NCBI RefSeq assembly: GCF_030295325.1
Contig: NZ_AP027059.1
Location: 248,001-312,000 of the forward strand
DNA from: Haliovirga abyssi
GTDB taxonomy: Bacteria > Fusobacteriota > Fusobacteriia > Fusobacteriales > Haliovirgaceae
DNA length: 64,000 bases
Direction of reading: 5' to 3'
Shown here: positions 10,763 to 19,883 of the stretch, piece by piece
Layout of the letters: the number at the start of each line of letters is the position of its first letter
How positions within the stretch are numbered: position 1 is the first letter of the stretch
Position numbers and translations under genes: made by a program
Notes under the pieces: model-generated
Database searches by the model: none
Seen by the model: the letters and a program-made list of their open reading frames with translations, nothing else
Told to the model about the DNA's origin: nothing

Positions 10763-13393
10763 ATGGCTAAAGAAATTTTTATGTTTGAAGAGGGTAATAA
10801 AGAATTAAAAGCATTGTTAGGTGGAAAGGGAGCAAATTTATCTGAAATGACTAGAATTGGGTTGCCTGTTCCTTATGGATTTATAATTACTTCAGAAGTT
10901 TGTGTTGATTATATGAAACAAGGAGAAGAGGTAGTAGAAAAACTAAAGGATGATATATTAGAATCTCTTATAAAAGTTGAAGATAAAGTTGGAAAAAGTT
11001 TTGCTGCTTCGGAAAATACATTATTAGTATCTGTTCGTTCTGGTGCTAAAATTTCAATGCCTGGCATGATGGATACAATACTTGATTTAGGATTAAATGA
11101 TAATAATGTAGAGGGATTTTCAGAACAATTTAATGATAGAAGATTTGCATATGACTGTTACAGAAGACTTATACAAATGTTTGGAAATGTAGTAATGGGA
11201 ATAGAACATGATAGATTTGAAGAAGTTTTAACGGCTATAAAAAAAGAGAAAAAAATTAAATATGATATAGAATTTTCAATTGAAGATTTGAAAAATATTA
11301 TAGTTGAATATAAAAAATTGGTTAAAAATGCAACAGGTAGAGAATTCCCACAAGATCCTTATGAACAATTATTTATGGCAATAAAATCAGTTTTTGAATC
11401 TTGGAACAATAAAAGAGCTATAACATATAGAAAACTTAATAATATACCAGATGACTTGGGAACAGCTGTAAATATTCAAATGATGGTGTATGGGAATAAA
11501 AATGATATTTCAGCAACAGGAGTTGCTTTTAGTCGTTCACCATCTACAGGAGAGAAAAAATTATATGGAGAATATTTAAAAAATGCACAAGGTGAAGATG
11601 TAGTGGCTGGAATAAGAACCCCTAGAGAAATAAATGAAATGGAAAAGGAATTTCCAGGTATATATAATCAATTAAAAGGAATATCACAAAAATTAGAGTT
11701 ACATTATAAAGATGTACAAGATATGGAATTTACGGTAATGGATGGAAAATTATATATGTTACAAACAAGAAATGGGAAAAGGACAGCAGATGCAGCAATA
11801 AAAGTGGCTGTAGATTTTGTAAAAGAGGGGATAATTGACAAAAAAAATGCAATAAGGAGAATTGATCCAGAACTATTAATAAAGATAATGCATAGTAGAA
11901 TTTCTCCAAACGCTAAGAAAATAAATAGAGTTATTGCAAAAGGGTTGCCAGCTTCTCCAGGGGCTGCAATTGGAGAGGTTGTATTTACAGCAGATAAAGC
12001 AGAACTTTTGGGAAAAAAGGGAAAAAAAGTTATCTTGGTAAGAATAGAAACCACGCCTGATGATATAAATGGGTTAGCTCAGGCAGAGGGGATATTAACA
12101 GCTAGAGGTGGGATGACTTCTCATGCAGCAGTTGTGGCAAGAGGAATGGGAAAACCTTGTGTAGCTGGATGTAATGAACTTGAAATAGACTTAAAAGAAA
12201 AAATAGCAAAAGTTGGGGATGTAACTTTTAAATCAGGAGATATAATAACATTAGATGGAGGAAGTGGTGAACTGTATTTAGGAGAAGTAGCAACAATAGA
12301 GCCAAATTTAAGTGAAGAAGCAAAATTATTATTAGAATGGGCAGATGAATTTAGGAAATTAGGTGTAATGGCAAATGCAGATACTCCATTTGATGCAAAA
12401 AAAGCAAGAAGCAATGGAGCAGAAGGTATTGGACTTTGTAGGACAGAGCATATGTTTTTTGAAAAAGAAAGACTTGAATTTGTACAAAAAATGATTATGG
12501 CTGGAAGCAAAAAAGATAGGATAAAATATTTAGATGAATTAGAAAAATTTCAAATAAAAGATTTTCAAGGAATATTTGAGGCTATGGATGGACTTAGTGT
12601 AACAATAAGATTATTAGATCCTCCTTTACATGAATTTTTACCTAAGAAAGATAAAATAAAAGATCAAATAGGATTTGAATTAAAAAGGCATAATATTGAT
12701 AAAGTTAAATATTTAGAAAAGATGTTAAAAAAATTAGATGCTTTGCAAGAAGTAAATCCGATGTTAGGGCATAGAGGAGTTAGATTAGGAATAGTTTATA
12801 AAGAGATTTATGAAATGCAGATAAGAGCAATATTTATAGCATTAATAAAAAGACCAGATATAAAAATAAAGTTAGGAATAATGGTTCCGTTAGTGGCAGA
12901 TATAAATGAATTTACAGTAATTAAAGATTTGGCAAAGAGAATAGAATTAGAAGAGATACCACATTCAGGAAGAAAGATAGAGTATGAGATAGGAACAATG
13001 ATAGAATTACCAAGAGCATGTATGGTAGCAGACGAAATTGGGAAAGAAGCTGAATTTTTCTCTTTTGGAACTAATGACTTGACTCAAACTACTTTTGGAT
13101 TTAGTAGGGATGATGCAGAAGGAAAATTTTTACATTATTATTTGGAAAATAAAATATTAGAAAGAGATCCATTTCAAACTATAGATGTGAAAGGCGTAGG
13201 AGCATTAATGAAAATAGCAATAGAAAAAGGCAGAAATATTAAAACTGATATAAAAATAGGAGTTTGTGGAGAACATGGTGGAGATATAGAATCAATTGAT
13301 TTTTTTAATGAAATAGGATTAGATTATGTGAGCTGTTCTCCATATAGAGTACCAGTAGCTAGATTGTCAGCAGCGAGAGCAGAAATAGGTTAG
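10763..13393 (+). CDS. ppdK: Pyruvate, phosphate dikinase
   Basis: Catalyses reversible pyruvate + ATP + phosphate to PEP + AMP + PPi, a central step in anaerobes with PPi-linked glycolysis. The 876-residue length is normal. The N-terminal ATP-grasp region has GGKGANLSEMTRIGLPVPYG and MPGMMDTILDLGLND. The central swivelling domain carries the phospho-accepting His454 in GGMTSHAAVVARG. The C-terminal PEP/pyruvate barrel contains GTMIELPRA, SFGTNDLTQTT and the catalytic Cys835 in GVCGEHGGD. A strong AAGGGGGA ribosome binding site precedes the ATG. It is monocistronic, with a terminator right after. Confidence 0.98.
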   Translation: MAKEIFMFEEGNKELKALLGGKGANLSEMTRIGLPVPYGFIITSEVCVDYMKQGEEVVEKLKDDILESLIKVEDKVGKSFAASENTLLVSVRSGAKISMPGMMDTILDLGLNDNNVEGFSEQFNDRRFAYDCYRRLIQMFGNVVMGIEHDRFEEVLTAIKKEKKIKYDIEFSIEDLKNIIVEYKKLVKNATGREFPQDPYEQLFMAIKSVFESWNNKRAITYRKLNNIPDDLGTAVNIQMMVYGNKNDISATGVAFSRSPSTGEKKLYGEYLKNAQGEDVVAGIRTPREINEMEKEFPGIYNQLKGISQKLELHYKDVQDMEFTVMDGKLYMLQTRNGKRTADAAIKVAVDFVKEGIIDKKNAIRRIDPELLIKIMHSRISPNAKKINRVIAKGLPASPGAAIGEVVFTADKAELLGKKGKKVILVRIETTPDDINGLAQAEGILTARGGMTSHAAVVARGMGKPCVAGCNELEIDLKEKIAKVGDVTFKSGDIITLDGGSGELYLGEVATIEPNLSEEAKLLLEWADEFRKLGVMANADTPFDAKKARSNGAEGIGLCRTEHMFFEKERLEFVQKMIMAGSKKDRIKYLDELEKFQIKDFQGIFEAMDGLSVTIRLLDPPLHEFLPKKDKIKDQIGFELKRHNIDKVKYLEKMLKKLDALQEVNPMLGHRGVRLGIVYKEIYEMQIRAIFIALIKRPDIKIKLGIMVPLVADINEFTVIKDLAKRIELEEIPHSGRKIEYEIGTMIELPRACMVADEIGKEAEFFSFGTNDLTQTTFGFSRDDAEGKFLHYYLENKILERDPFQTIDVKGVGALMKIAIEKGRNIKTDIKIGVCGEHGGDIESIDFFNEIGLDYVSCSPYRVPVARLSAARAEIG

Positions 13394-13395
13394 AA

Positions 13396-13431
13396 TTAAT
13401 AAAAGTGAGGATTATTCCTCACTTTTATTAA
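13396..13431 (+). terminator. Terminator after ppdK
   Basis: Perfect 16-bp stem (TTAATAAAAGTGAGGA / TCCTCACTTTTATTAA) with loop TTAT, three bases after the stop. No long T run follows beyond the stem. Confidence 0.82.
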
Positions 13432-13530
13432 TATATATATATTAAAGTCGATAATATTAGTATAGTTTATAATAAAACTTGATTTTTAAGAGTTTATTTA
13501 TTATAATTAAAATAGAAAAGTGTATTTAAT

Positions 13531-13560
13531 GGAATGAAGTATAGCTTTTTTTATTTAATA
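13531..13560 (+). repeat. R1 repeat, 3' tail fragment
   Basis: GAATGAAGTATAGC followed by a T run matches only the 3' arm of R1. It is probably the remains of a third copy in this gap. Confidence 0.5.
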
Positions 13561-13694
13561 ATAAAGTATAAATTTGTTCAGAAAATAAGCTACGCCGTTT
13601 TTTTAATATACGATTTTTTAAGGCTAAAGTTTTTAGTAGCCAAAATTTTAGAAAAATATTCACACTCTACCAGATGAAGCATAGCTTATTTTTT
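13561..13694 (+). repeat. R1 intergenic repeat, copy 1
   Basis: Unit of about 135-140 bases. AAATAAGCTACGCC near its 5' end is complementary to GCATAGCTTATTT at its 3' end, so a transcript would fold into a long hairpin closed by a 12-13 bp stem and ending in T. It is tandem with the next copy. Confidence 0.85.
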
Positions 13695-13699
13695 AGTGG

Positions 13700-13839
13700 T
13701 TAGGAAAATATAAATTTATTCAGAAAATAAGCTACGCCATTTTTTTGAAATATGCGATTTTTCAAAGCAAAATTTTTCAGAAACCAAAATTTTAGAAAAA
13801 TATTTATGTTTTACGAGATGAAGCGTAGCTTATTTTTTT
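13700..13839 (+). repeat. R1 intergenic repeat, copy 2
   Basis: Near-complete copy (TTAGGAAAATATAAATTTAT start; AAGCGTAGCTTATTTTTTT end). It ends about 30 bases before the smg ribosome binding site, so the hairpin would lie in the smg-topA leader or terminate upstream transcription. Confidence 0.85.
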
Positions 13840-13882
13840 AGTAATTATAGCTAGAGTCATAAAAAAATAGGAGGTGGCAATT

Positions 13883-14293
13883 ATGAAAAATGAAAAGAAA
13901 TTTGTAGAAGTTTTATCAGAAGTTATAAAACAATTAATAGGCCCTTCTCATGAGAATTTGAAAACAGTAGAGACTCATATAGTTGAAAATTTAACAAAAA
14001 AAGGTTATGAACTAGAAGAAATTTCTGAGATGTTAGATGAAATCTTTGAATCTATGAATATTTCAAGAGCTAAAGATTTTAAAATTAGGATGATTCATCC
14101 TTTAGAGGTAGAGAATTTAACACCAGAAGCTAGAAGCTATCTGTTTGATTTACGTTCAAGTGAAGTAATTGATGATGAGAAATTTGAAGAGCTATTAAAT
14201 GAAACAATAGCAGTTGATTTTAAAGTGGGAATAAATTCTTTAAAAACATTATTAAGTAGAAAAGGAATAATTGTAAATAAAATAATAAATTGA
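13883..14293 (+). CDS. smg: Smg/DUF494 family protein
   Basis: This 136-residue protein fits the Smg (DUF494) family. It has two helical halves joined by IRMIHPLEVENLTPEARSY, with a C-terminal LNETIAVDFKVGINSLKTL region. The link to topA is the same as in Proteobacteria, where smg lies just before topA; its function is poorly known. An in-frame GTG at 13874 overlaps the AGGAGG ribosome binding site, so ATG 13883 with eight-base spacing is preferred. The stop is ten bases before the chosen topA start. Confidence 0.8.
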   Translation: MKNEKKFVEVLSEVIKQLIGPSHENLKTVETHIVENLTKKGYELEEISEMLDEIFESMNISRAKDFKIRMIHPLEVENLTPEARSYLFDLRSSEVIDDEKFEELLNETIAVDFKVGINSLKTLLSRKGIIVNKIIN

Positions 14294-14303
14294 GGTGGAA
14301 ATA

Positions 14304-16538
14304 TTGGTAAAAAGATTAGTGATTGTGGAATCACCAGCAAAAGCACATACAATAAAAAAAATATTAGGTAAAAATTATGAAGTAACTGCTTCTTATGGGC
14401 ATATTAGAGATTTGCCAAAAACTAAATTGGGAGTGGATATTGAAAATAATTTTGAACCTTCTTACATTACAATAAAAGGTAAAGGGAAAGTTATAGCTGA
14501 ATTAAAGAAAAAAGCTAAAAAAGTTGATCAAGTGTATCTTGCTTCCGATCCAGATAGGGAGGGAGAAGCTATAGCTTGGCATATCTATAATGCTTTAAAA
14601 TTAAAAGATAAAAATATAAGGGTTGAATTTAATGAAATAACTAAAGAAGCAATAAAAAATGCTGTGAAAAATCCAAAACCAATAGATGAAAAAAAAGTAA
14701 ATTCACAGCAGACTAGAAGAATATTAGACAGAATTGTGGGATATAAAATAAGTCCTTTACTTTGGAAAATATTAAGCCCTCATGCAAGTGCCGGTAGAGT
14801 ACAATCAGTGGCATTAAAATTAATATGTGATTTAGAGAGAAAGATAAAAGCATTTATTCCAGAAAAATTTTGGGAAGTTTCAGGAATTTTTAATAAAAAA
14901 TTAAAATTAGAAATTTATAAAATAGATAAAAAAAGAGTAAAAAAGATTAAAGATATTAAAGTTGTAGAAAAGCTAAAAAAAGAAATAATAAATAAAGAGT
15001 TTGAAGTTATAACAGCAAAAGTTAAGAAAAAGAGTAAAAGAGCACCTTTTCCTTTAAAAACAAGTACATTGCAACAATTAGCTTCATCCTATTTAGGATT
15101 TACAGCTTCGAGAACCATGGGAATAGCTCAAAGTTTGTATGAAGGTGTAAGCATTGGTGGTTCATATGTTGGTTTGATTACATACATGAGAACAGATTCT
15201 AGTAGAATATCAAAGGAAGCAAAAGAAGCTGCACAAGAATATATTAAAAATATATTTGGAGAAAAATATGTTGGCGATTATGTGCCACAAAAATCAAAAG
15301 GGAAAATACAAGATGCTCATGAGGCAGTAAGGCCAACTGATGTAAATAGAAGTCCAGAATTAATAAAAGACAGTTTAAATAAAGATCAATATAAGTTGTA
15401 TAAGTTAATTTGGGAAAGATTTTTAATATCGCAATTTTCAAATATGGAATATGAGCAATTTGAATTAGTTTCAGAGTATGAGAAATACCAATTTAGAGGA
15501 ACGGTTAATAGAATACTATTTGATGGTTATTATAAGTTATTTAAGGAAAATGATGAAGATAGTTATGGCGGGGATTTTCCAGAGATAAAAGAGGGAGATA
15601 AATTATTATTAGATAAGTTAGATATAACAGAAGGAATTACAAAACCACCAGCAAGATTAACAGAATCTTCGCTTATAAAAAAGCTAGAAACAGATGGAAT
15701 AGGTAGACCTTCTACGTATGCAGCTATAATTGAAACATTAAAAAAGAGAGAATATGTAATTTTAACTAAAAAATCTTTTATTCCAACAGAATTTGGATTT
15801 GAAGTTGAGGAGATATTGGAAAAATATTTTCCTACTGTTATGGATATAAAATTCACAGCAAAAATGGAAAAAGAACTTGATGAGATAGAAGATGGAAATT
15901 TAGAATGGAAAAAAGTATTAGGAGATTTTTATGGAGAATTAAAAGAATATTTAGAAGGATATAATAAAGAAATAAGCAAAATATTAAATCAAGATATATA
16001 TTCTGATCTGATTTGTAAAAAATGTGGTGGAAAAATGTTGTTAAAAACAGGTAGATTTGGAAAATATCTTGAATGTGAAAATTATGAAGAGGATAAAGAG
16101 AGAGTATCAATTCCTAAAAGTATAAAAATAACAAAAGAAGAAATGGAATTAGGCGAGATAAAGATTGCAGATAGGTTAAGTGTGGTAGTAAAGGAAAAAG
16201 CAGGGATAGAAACAGATGTTGTTTGTAAAAAATGTGGTGGGAAAATGATTGTTAAAACAGGTAGATATGGGAAATATCTTGAATGTGAGAATTATGCAGA
16301 AGATAAAGAGAGAGTATCAATTCCTAAAGGTATAGAATTGATTGAAGAAGATGGAATTATAAAGATAAAAGAGCAGATGGCAAAATTAGATGCAGAAGAT
16401 GAAGCGGCTTTGAAGGAAGTAGGGCCGTGTGATAAATGTGGAAGTCCTATGATTGTAAAAATGGGGAGATATGGGAAATTTTTGGCTTGTTCAAATTATC
16501 CTGAGTGTAAAAATATAAAGAAGTATCCGAAGAAATAA
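14304..16538 (+). CDS. topA: DNA topoisomerase I (type IA)
   Basis: Relaxes negative supercoils by transient single-strand cleavage. The TOPRIM domain is at the N terminus (LVIVESPAKAHTIKKILG, ASDPDREGEAIAWH). The cleavage tyrosine is Tyr294 in GLITYMRTDS, and GRPSTYA follows. The tail has three zinc-ribbon units. The first two are near-identical repeats (CKKCGGK...GKYLECENY) that lack the fourth cysteine; the third (CDKC...CSNYPEC) is complete. A GTG at 14295 overlaps GAGGTGG. TTG 14304 is spaced from it and gives the usual MVKRLVIVESPAKA start, 744 residues. Confidence 0.96.
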   Translation: MVKRLVIVESPAKAHTIKKILGKNYEVTASYGHIRDLPKTKLGVDIENNFEPSYITIKGKGKVIAELKKKAKKVDQVYLASDPDREGEAIAWHIYNALKLKDKNIRVEFNEITKEAIKNAVKNPKPIDEKKVNSQQTRRILDRIVGYKISPLLWKILSPHASAGRVQSVALKLICDLERKIKAFIPEKFWEVSGIFNKKLKLEIYKIDKKRVKKIKDIKVVEKLKKEIINKEFEVITAKVKKKSKRAPFPLKTSTLQQLASSYLGFTASRTMGIAQSLYEGVSIGGSYVGLITYMRTDSSRISKEAKEAAQEYIKNIFGEKYVGDYVPQKSKGKIQDAHEAVRPTDVNRSPELIKDSLNKDQYKLYKLIWERFLISQFSNMEYEQFELVSEYEKYQFRGTVNRILFDGYYKLFKENDEDSYGGDFPEIKEGDKLLLDKLDITEGITKPPARLTESSLIKKLETDGIGRPSTYAAIIETLKKREYVILTKKSFIPTEFGFEVEEILEKYFPTVMDIKFTAKMEKELDEIEDGNLEWKKVLGDFYGELKEYLEGYNKEISKILNQDIYSDLICKKCGGKMLLKTGRFGKYLECENYEEDKERVSIPKSIKITKEEMELGEIKIADRLSVVVKEKAGIETDVVCKKCGGKMIVKTGRYGKYLECENYAEDKERVSIPKGIELIEEDGIIKIKEQMAKLDAEDEAALKEVGPCDKCGSPMIVKMGRYGKFLACSNYPECKNIKKYPKK

Positions 16539-16640
16539 TTTATTATTAATAATGGTAAATTTGTGATTAAAAGATAAAAGATAATAAATAATAAATAATA
16601 AAATAATAAAATTAAATTATAAAAACAGAATAATATAGGA

Positions 16641-16730
16641 GTTGTAGGGGCGAGGTTTTCTCGCCTAAGGCATGTTATATTGAATTGATATTTTGTTTTG
16701 GATTGGAAGATATATTCGCCTTTGGGCGAA
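16641..16730 (+). repeat. R3-like hairpin region
   Basis: GTAGGGGCGAG, loop TTTT, CTCGCC (16644-16665) and TTCGCCTTTGGGCGAA (16715-16730) are two small GC-rich hairpins. They resemble the GGGCGAA...TTCGCCC elements at 30121-30197 and 61191-61212. Confidence 0.55.
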
Positions 16731-16752
16731 CTACTTTTTTCTTGATAAAAAA

Positions 16753-16885
16753 GGAGCAAAAAATCAAGTGCTAATGCTCCAAGTTATAATTTTCTAAGAT
16801 GAAGTTTTTCTACAACTGCCAAACTCGCTGCGCTCAGACAGTGGCAGTCGCTTAACGGAAAATTCATCAAGAAAATTTATAACTT
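16753..16885 (+). repeat. Large imperfect palindrome with GC-rich core
   Basis: GGAGCA/TGCTCC (16753-16758 with 16775-16780) is followed by a second, larger stem. In it, AAGTTATAATTTTCTAAGAT plus the next ten bases (16781-16810) pair imperfectly with 16857-16885. The core has ACTGCC/GGCAGT (16815-16820 with 16843-16848) around AAACTCGCTGCGCTCAGACA. It looks like a mobile or structured hairpin element. Confidence 0.7.
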
Positions 16886-16917
16886 TACGCAAATGCACGG
16901 GGAATCAAAAGATTAAA

Positions 16918-16973
16918 AGATAAAAGATAAAAGATAAAAGATAAAAGATAAAAGATAAAAGATAAAATAATAA
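16918..16973 (+). repeat. Tandem repeat, eight copies of AGATAAA
   Basis: Eight exact head-to-tail copies of the 7-base unit AGATAAA. A short tandem array of this kind is prone to slippage; it lies 38 bases upstream of trmFO. Confidence 0.9.
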
Positions 16974-17010
16974 AATTAAATTATTAAAAAATGAAGGGTG
17001 GTAGAATAAC

Positions 17011-18318
17011 ATAGAAGAGGTAATAGTTGTAGGAGCGGGATTGGCAGGAAGTGAAGCAGCATATCAATTGGCAAAAAGAGGAATAAAAGTAAAGCTTTAT
17101 GAGATGAAACCTATTAAATATACAGAAGTGCATAAAAGTGAAAATTTTGCGGAGCTTGTTTGTAGCAATTCTTTAGGGTCTAATTTATTAACAAGTGCTT
17201 CGGGATTGATGAAAGAAGAATTGAGATATTTTGATTCATTTTTAATAGATATAGCTGATAAGGTGAAAGTTCCTGCGGGGCAGGCTTTAGCTGTAGATAG
17301 AGAAGGATTTTCTGAAATGGTAACTAAAAAAATACAAGAAAATGAAAATATAGAGATTATAAATGAAGAATTATTAGAAATTCCTAAAGATAAATATGTT
17401 ATTATTGCAAGTGGACCATTAACAAGTGAAGGTTTATCTAAAAAAATAACAGAATTAGTTGGAGACGATTATTTATACTTTTATGATGCAGTAGCTCCAA
17501 TTTTAACATATGAATCATTAAATCAGGAAAAAGTATATTTTGCTTCGAGATATGATAAAGGTGAAGGCGAATATATTAACTGTCCAATGTCAAAAGAGGA
17601 ATATACTTTATTTTATAATGAGCTTATAAATGCTGAAACTATTCCATTGAAAAAACATGAGAAAGAAAAACTTTTTGAAGCTTGTATGCCTGTAGAAAGA
17701 ATAGCAAGTAGAGGAGAAAAAACACTGTTATTTGGACCATTAAAACCTAAAGGGCTTACAAATCCAAGAACAGGAGAAGAGGATTATGCTGTTGTTCAAT
17801 TAAGACAGGATGATAAAAATGGTGAATTATATAATATGGTAGGGTTTCAGACAAATTTAAAATGGGGAGAACAAAAAAGAGTATTTTCTCTAATCCCTGG
17901 ATTAGAAAATGCAGATTTTATAAGATATGGTGTAATGCATAGAAATACTTTTATAAATTCTACAAAATTATTGAATAAGGATCTGAGCTTAAAAAGTAAT
18001 GATAAAATATTTTTTTCTGGTCAAATAACAGGCTCAGAAGGATATGTATCTGCAATAGCTACTGGACTTTTAGCAGCAATAAATCTTTATAATAAGATGA
18101 ATGAAAAAGAGGTAATTGTTTTACCAACAATAACTGCAATGGGGGCAATAGTAAATTATATAACAGAAGAAAGAAAGAAATTTCAACCAATGGGACCTAA
18201 TTTTGGAATAATTGAAAAATTAGATGAGAGAATCAAAGATAAGAGAGAAAGATATAAAGCTGTTTCTGAAAGGAGTATTAATTATTTAAATGAGGTATTT
18301 AAAAAAGATTTTAAATGA
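17011..18318 (+). CDS. trmFO: tRNA uracil-54 methyltransferase TrmFO (folate/FAD-dependent), ATA start
   Basis: Makes ribothymidine at tRNA position 54 using methylenetetrahydrofolate and FADH2. Motifs: the N-terminal FAD fold (VIVVGAGLAGSEAA), LVCSNSLGSN, PAGQALAVDREGF, NCPMSKEEY, PVERIASRGEKTLLFGPLKP, and the C-terminal FSGQITGSEGYVSA. The strict ATG/GTG/TTG start (TTG 17041) would delete the FAD glycine motif. The frame opens at 17005 after a TAG, and the only table-11 start before 17041 matching family starts is ATA 17011 (I-E-E-V-I-V-V-G). It lies ten bases after AAGGGTGG. Length is then 435 residues, normal. topA-trmFO-xerC-hslV is a familiar order. Confidence 0.9.
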   Translation: MEEVIVVGAGLAGSEAAYQLAKRGIKVKLYEMKPIKYTEVHKSENFAELVCSNSLGSNLLTSASGLMKEELRYFDSFLIDIADKVKVPAGQALAVDREGFSEMVTKKIQENENIEIINEELLEIPKDKYVIIASGPLTSEGLSKKITELVGDDYLYFYDAVAPILTYESLNQEKVYFASRYDKGEGEYINCPMSKEEYTLFYNELINAETIPLKKHEKEKLFEACMPVERIASRGEKTLLFGPLKPKGLTNPRTGEEDYAVVQLRQDDKNGELYNMVGFQTNLKWGEQKRVFSLIPGLENADFIRYGVMHRNTFINSTKLLNKDLSLKSNDKIFFSGQITGSEGYVSAIATGLLAAINLYNKMNEKEVIVLPTITAMGAIVNYITEERKKFQPMGPNFGIIEKLDERIKDKRERYKAVSERSINYLNEVFKKDFK

Positions 18319-19183
18319 TTTTTTATATTATGAGGAAATGGGTGTAAATAAAAGTGAAAATACTTTAAAGATATATAGAGTGGATATATTACAATTTATA
18401 AATTATATAATAGAATATGAAGATATACATGATTTTTCAAATGTTAATCATTATACAATTAGGTCATTTATGGCTTATTTAGATAGAAATAATAGAGGGA
18501 AAAGAACTATAAATAGAAAAATATCATCTCTTAGAATGTTTTTTAAATATTTAAAAAAGAAGGATTTAATAGATAAAAACTATATGACTTTAATAAGTAA
18601 TCCAAAATTTGGACAAAATTTACCAACAGTTTTAAATAAAAATGAAGTTATAAAAATTTTAAGAGAGATAAAAACATCTAATATATTGGGGATAAGAGAT
18701 CGATGTATAGTGGAATTACTTTATTCAACTGGACTTAGAGCAGCTGAACTATTGGATATAAAAGAAAAATTAATAGATTTTTCTGCAAGAGAGATAAGGG
18801 TTATTGGAAAAGGAGAAAAGGAACGAACTTCATTTTTTAGTAATTCATCTAAAAATTGGATTTTAAAATATATTGAAGAAAAGCGTAAAAAAGGTTTTTT
18901 GTCAGAATATCTATTTTTAAATTCAAGAGGTGGGAAATTAACTGATAGATCACTTAGAAGATTAATTGAAAATTATTCAAAAAAAGCAGGAATAGAAAAA
19001 GAAGTTACTCCGCATACATTTAGACATACATATGCAACATATTTATTAAATGAAGGTGTTGATATTAGATATGTTCAGGAACTTTTGGGACATTCTAATA
19101 TAACTACTACTCAAATTTATACTCATGTAAGTAAAGAGATATTGAGAGATATTTATATAAAAACACATCCAATGGCGAAGTGA
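18290..19183 (+). CDS. xerC: Site-specific tyrosine recombinase XerC
   Basis: Tyrosine recombinase of 297 residues. The N-terminal SAM-like DNA-binding domain (about 1-90) contains SENTLKIYRVDILQF. The catalytic domain shows Arg150 in STGLRAAELL, Lys174 in GKGEKER, His242 and Arg245 in HTFRHTYATYLL, His268 in LLGHSNITTT, and the nucleophile Tyr277. This is the complete set for chromosome dimer resolution. It overlaps trmFO by 29 bases; AAGGAG at 18269-18275 is rather far from ATG 18290. The position after trmFO matches the Firmicutes xerC locus and favours XerC over an integrase. Confidence 0.9.
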   Translation: MRYLKKILNDFLYYEEMGVNKSENTLKIYRVDILQFINYIIEYEDIHDFSNVNHYTIRSFMAYLDRNNRGKRTINRKISSLRMFFKYLKKKDLIDKNYMTLISNPKFGQNLPTVLNKNEVIKILREIKTSNILGIRDRCIVELLYSTGLRAAELLDIKEKLIDFSAREIRVIGKGEKERTSFFSNSSKNWILKYIEEKRKKGFLSEYLFLNSRGGKLTDRSLRRLIENYSKKAGIEKEVTPHTFRHTYATYLLNEGVDIRYVQELLGHSNITTTQIYTHVSKEILRDIYIKTHPMAK

Positions 19184-19238
19184 AAAGATAATGGGAAATT
19201 TATAATAGAGAAACTAGAAATAAAAAAATGGAGGAAAG

Positions 19239-19772
19239 ATGGAAAATATGAGGGCAACAACGATTTTAGCAGTGAAAAAAAATGGTAAAGTCGTTATAGG
19301 TGGAGATGGACAAGTTACATTAGGGGCTACTATAGTAAAAAGTAAAGCTAAAAAAATACGAAAATTATATAATGGAAAGATATTAGCAGGATTTGCAGGA
19401 GCAGCAGCAGATGCATTTTCTCTTTTTGATAAATTTGAAAATAAATTGGAAGAACATCAAGGAAACTTAAAAAGAGCAGCGGTTGAATTGGCAAAAGATT
19501 GGAGAACAGATAAAATATTAAGAAAATTAGAAGCAATGTTAATTGTGGCTAATGAAGATGAGCTATTGATAATTTCTGGGAATGGTGATATATTAGAGCC
19601 GGATTTTGATATAGCTGCAATAGGATCTGGTGGGAATTATGCTTATTCTGCAGCTAGAGCATTACATGAAAATACTGATTTTACTGCTAAAGAGATAGTA
19701 GAAAAAGGGTTAAAAATAGCATCAGATATATGTATTTATACGAATAGTAATATTGTAGTTGAAGAAATATAA
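19239..19772 (+). CDS. hslV: ATP-dependent protease subunit HslV (ClpQ)
   Basis: Proteasome-like N-terminal threonine peptidase. The protein starts [12 protein letters not shown], so a short propeptide must be removed to expose Thr7 of the TTI motif, as in Bacillus ClpQ. Further landmarks: [48 protein letters not shown] and [16 protein letters not shown]. At 177 residues it is full length. HslV normally works with the unfoldase HslU, encoded directly downstream in most genomes. Here the next gene is an Rpn-type nuclease and no hslU is in the window. ATG 19248 is an alternative start. Confidence 0.94.
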   Translation: MENMRATTILAVKKNGKVVIGGDGQVTLGATIVKSKAKKIRKLYNGKILAGFAGAAADAFSLFDKFENKLEEHQGNLKRAAVELAKDWRTDKILRKLEAMLIVANEDELLIISGNGDILEPDFDIAAIGSGGNYAYSAARALHENTDFTAKEIVEKGLKIASDICIYTNSNIVVEEI

Positions 19773-19804
19773 GAAAGATAAAAAAAGTCTATTTGCTTAT
19801 TAAC

Positions 19805-19868
19805 CAATTAATATTTTTAGCTTTTTTATGAAAAAATATGAGAACATTATTTTTTAAATGTTCTATAG
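19805..19868 (+). repeat. Partial R2 hairpin repeat (right arm)
   Basis: TATGAGAACATTATTTTTTA followed by AATGTTCTATAG matches the right arm of R2. The left arm is missing. It sits just before the Rpn-type gene. Confidence 0.65.
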
Positions 19869-19883
19869 CAAGGAGAAATTTAG

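Larger units (their letters stand above)
16539..17010. other. Repeat-rich non-coding gap between topA and trmFO
   Basis: There is no gene here. In order it holds an AT-rich ATAAATAATA stretch, an R3-like region with two small hairpins, a GGAGCA/TGCTCC hairpin, a large imperfect palindrome with a GC-rich core, and eight copies of a 7-base unit. The unit also appears in degenerate form near 16564-16590, so similar simple sequence flanks the hairpin zone on both sides. Confidence 0.75.

Noticed and set aside
16918-16973. Possible CRISPR array
   Set aside because: Seven-base units are directly adjacent without spacers, and there are no cas genes; it is a simple tandem repeat. I saw no CRISPR array anywhere in the window.
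18290-19183. Integrase of a mobile element
   Set aside because: The tyrosine recombinase overlaps trmFO and sits in the conserved topA-trmFO-xerC-hslV order, so it is the housekeeping XerC.
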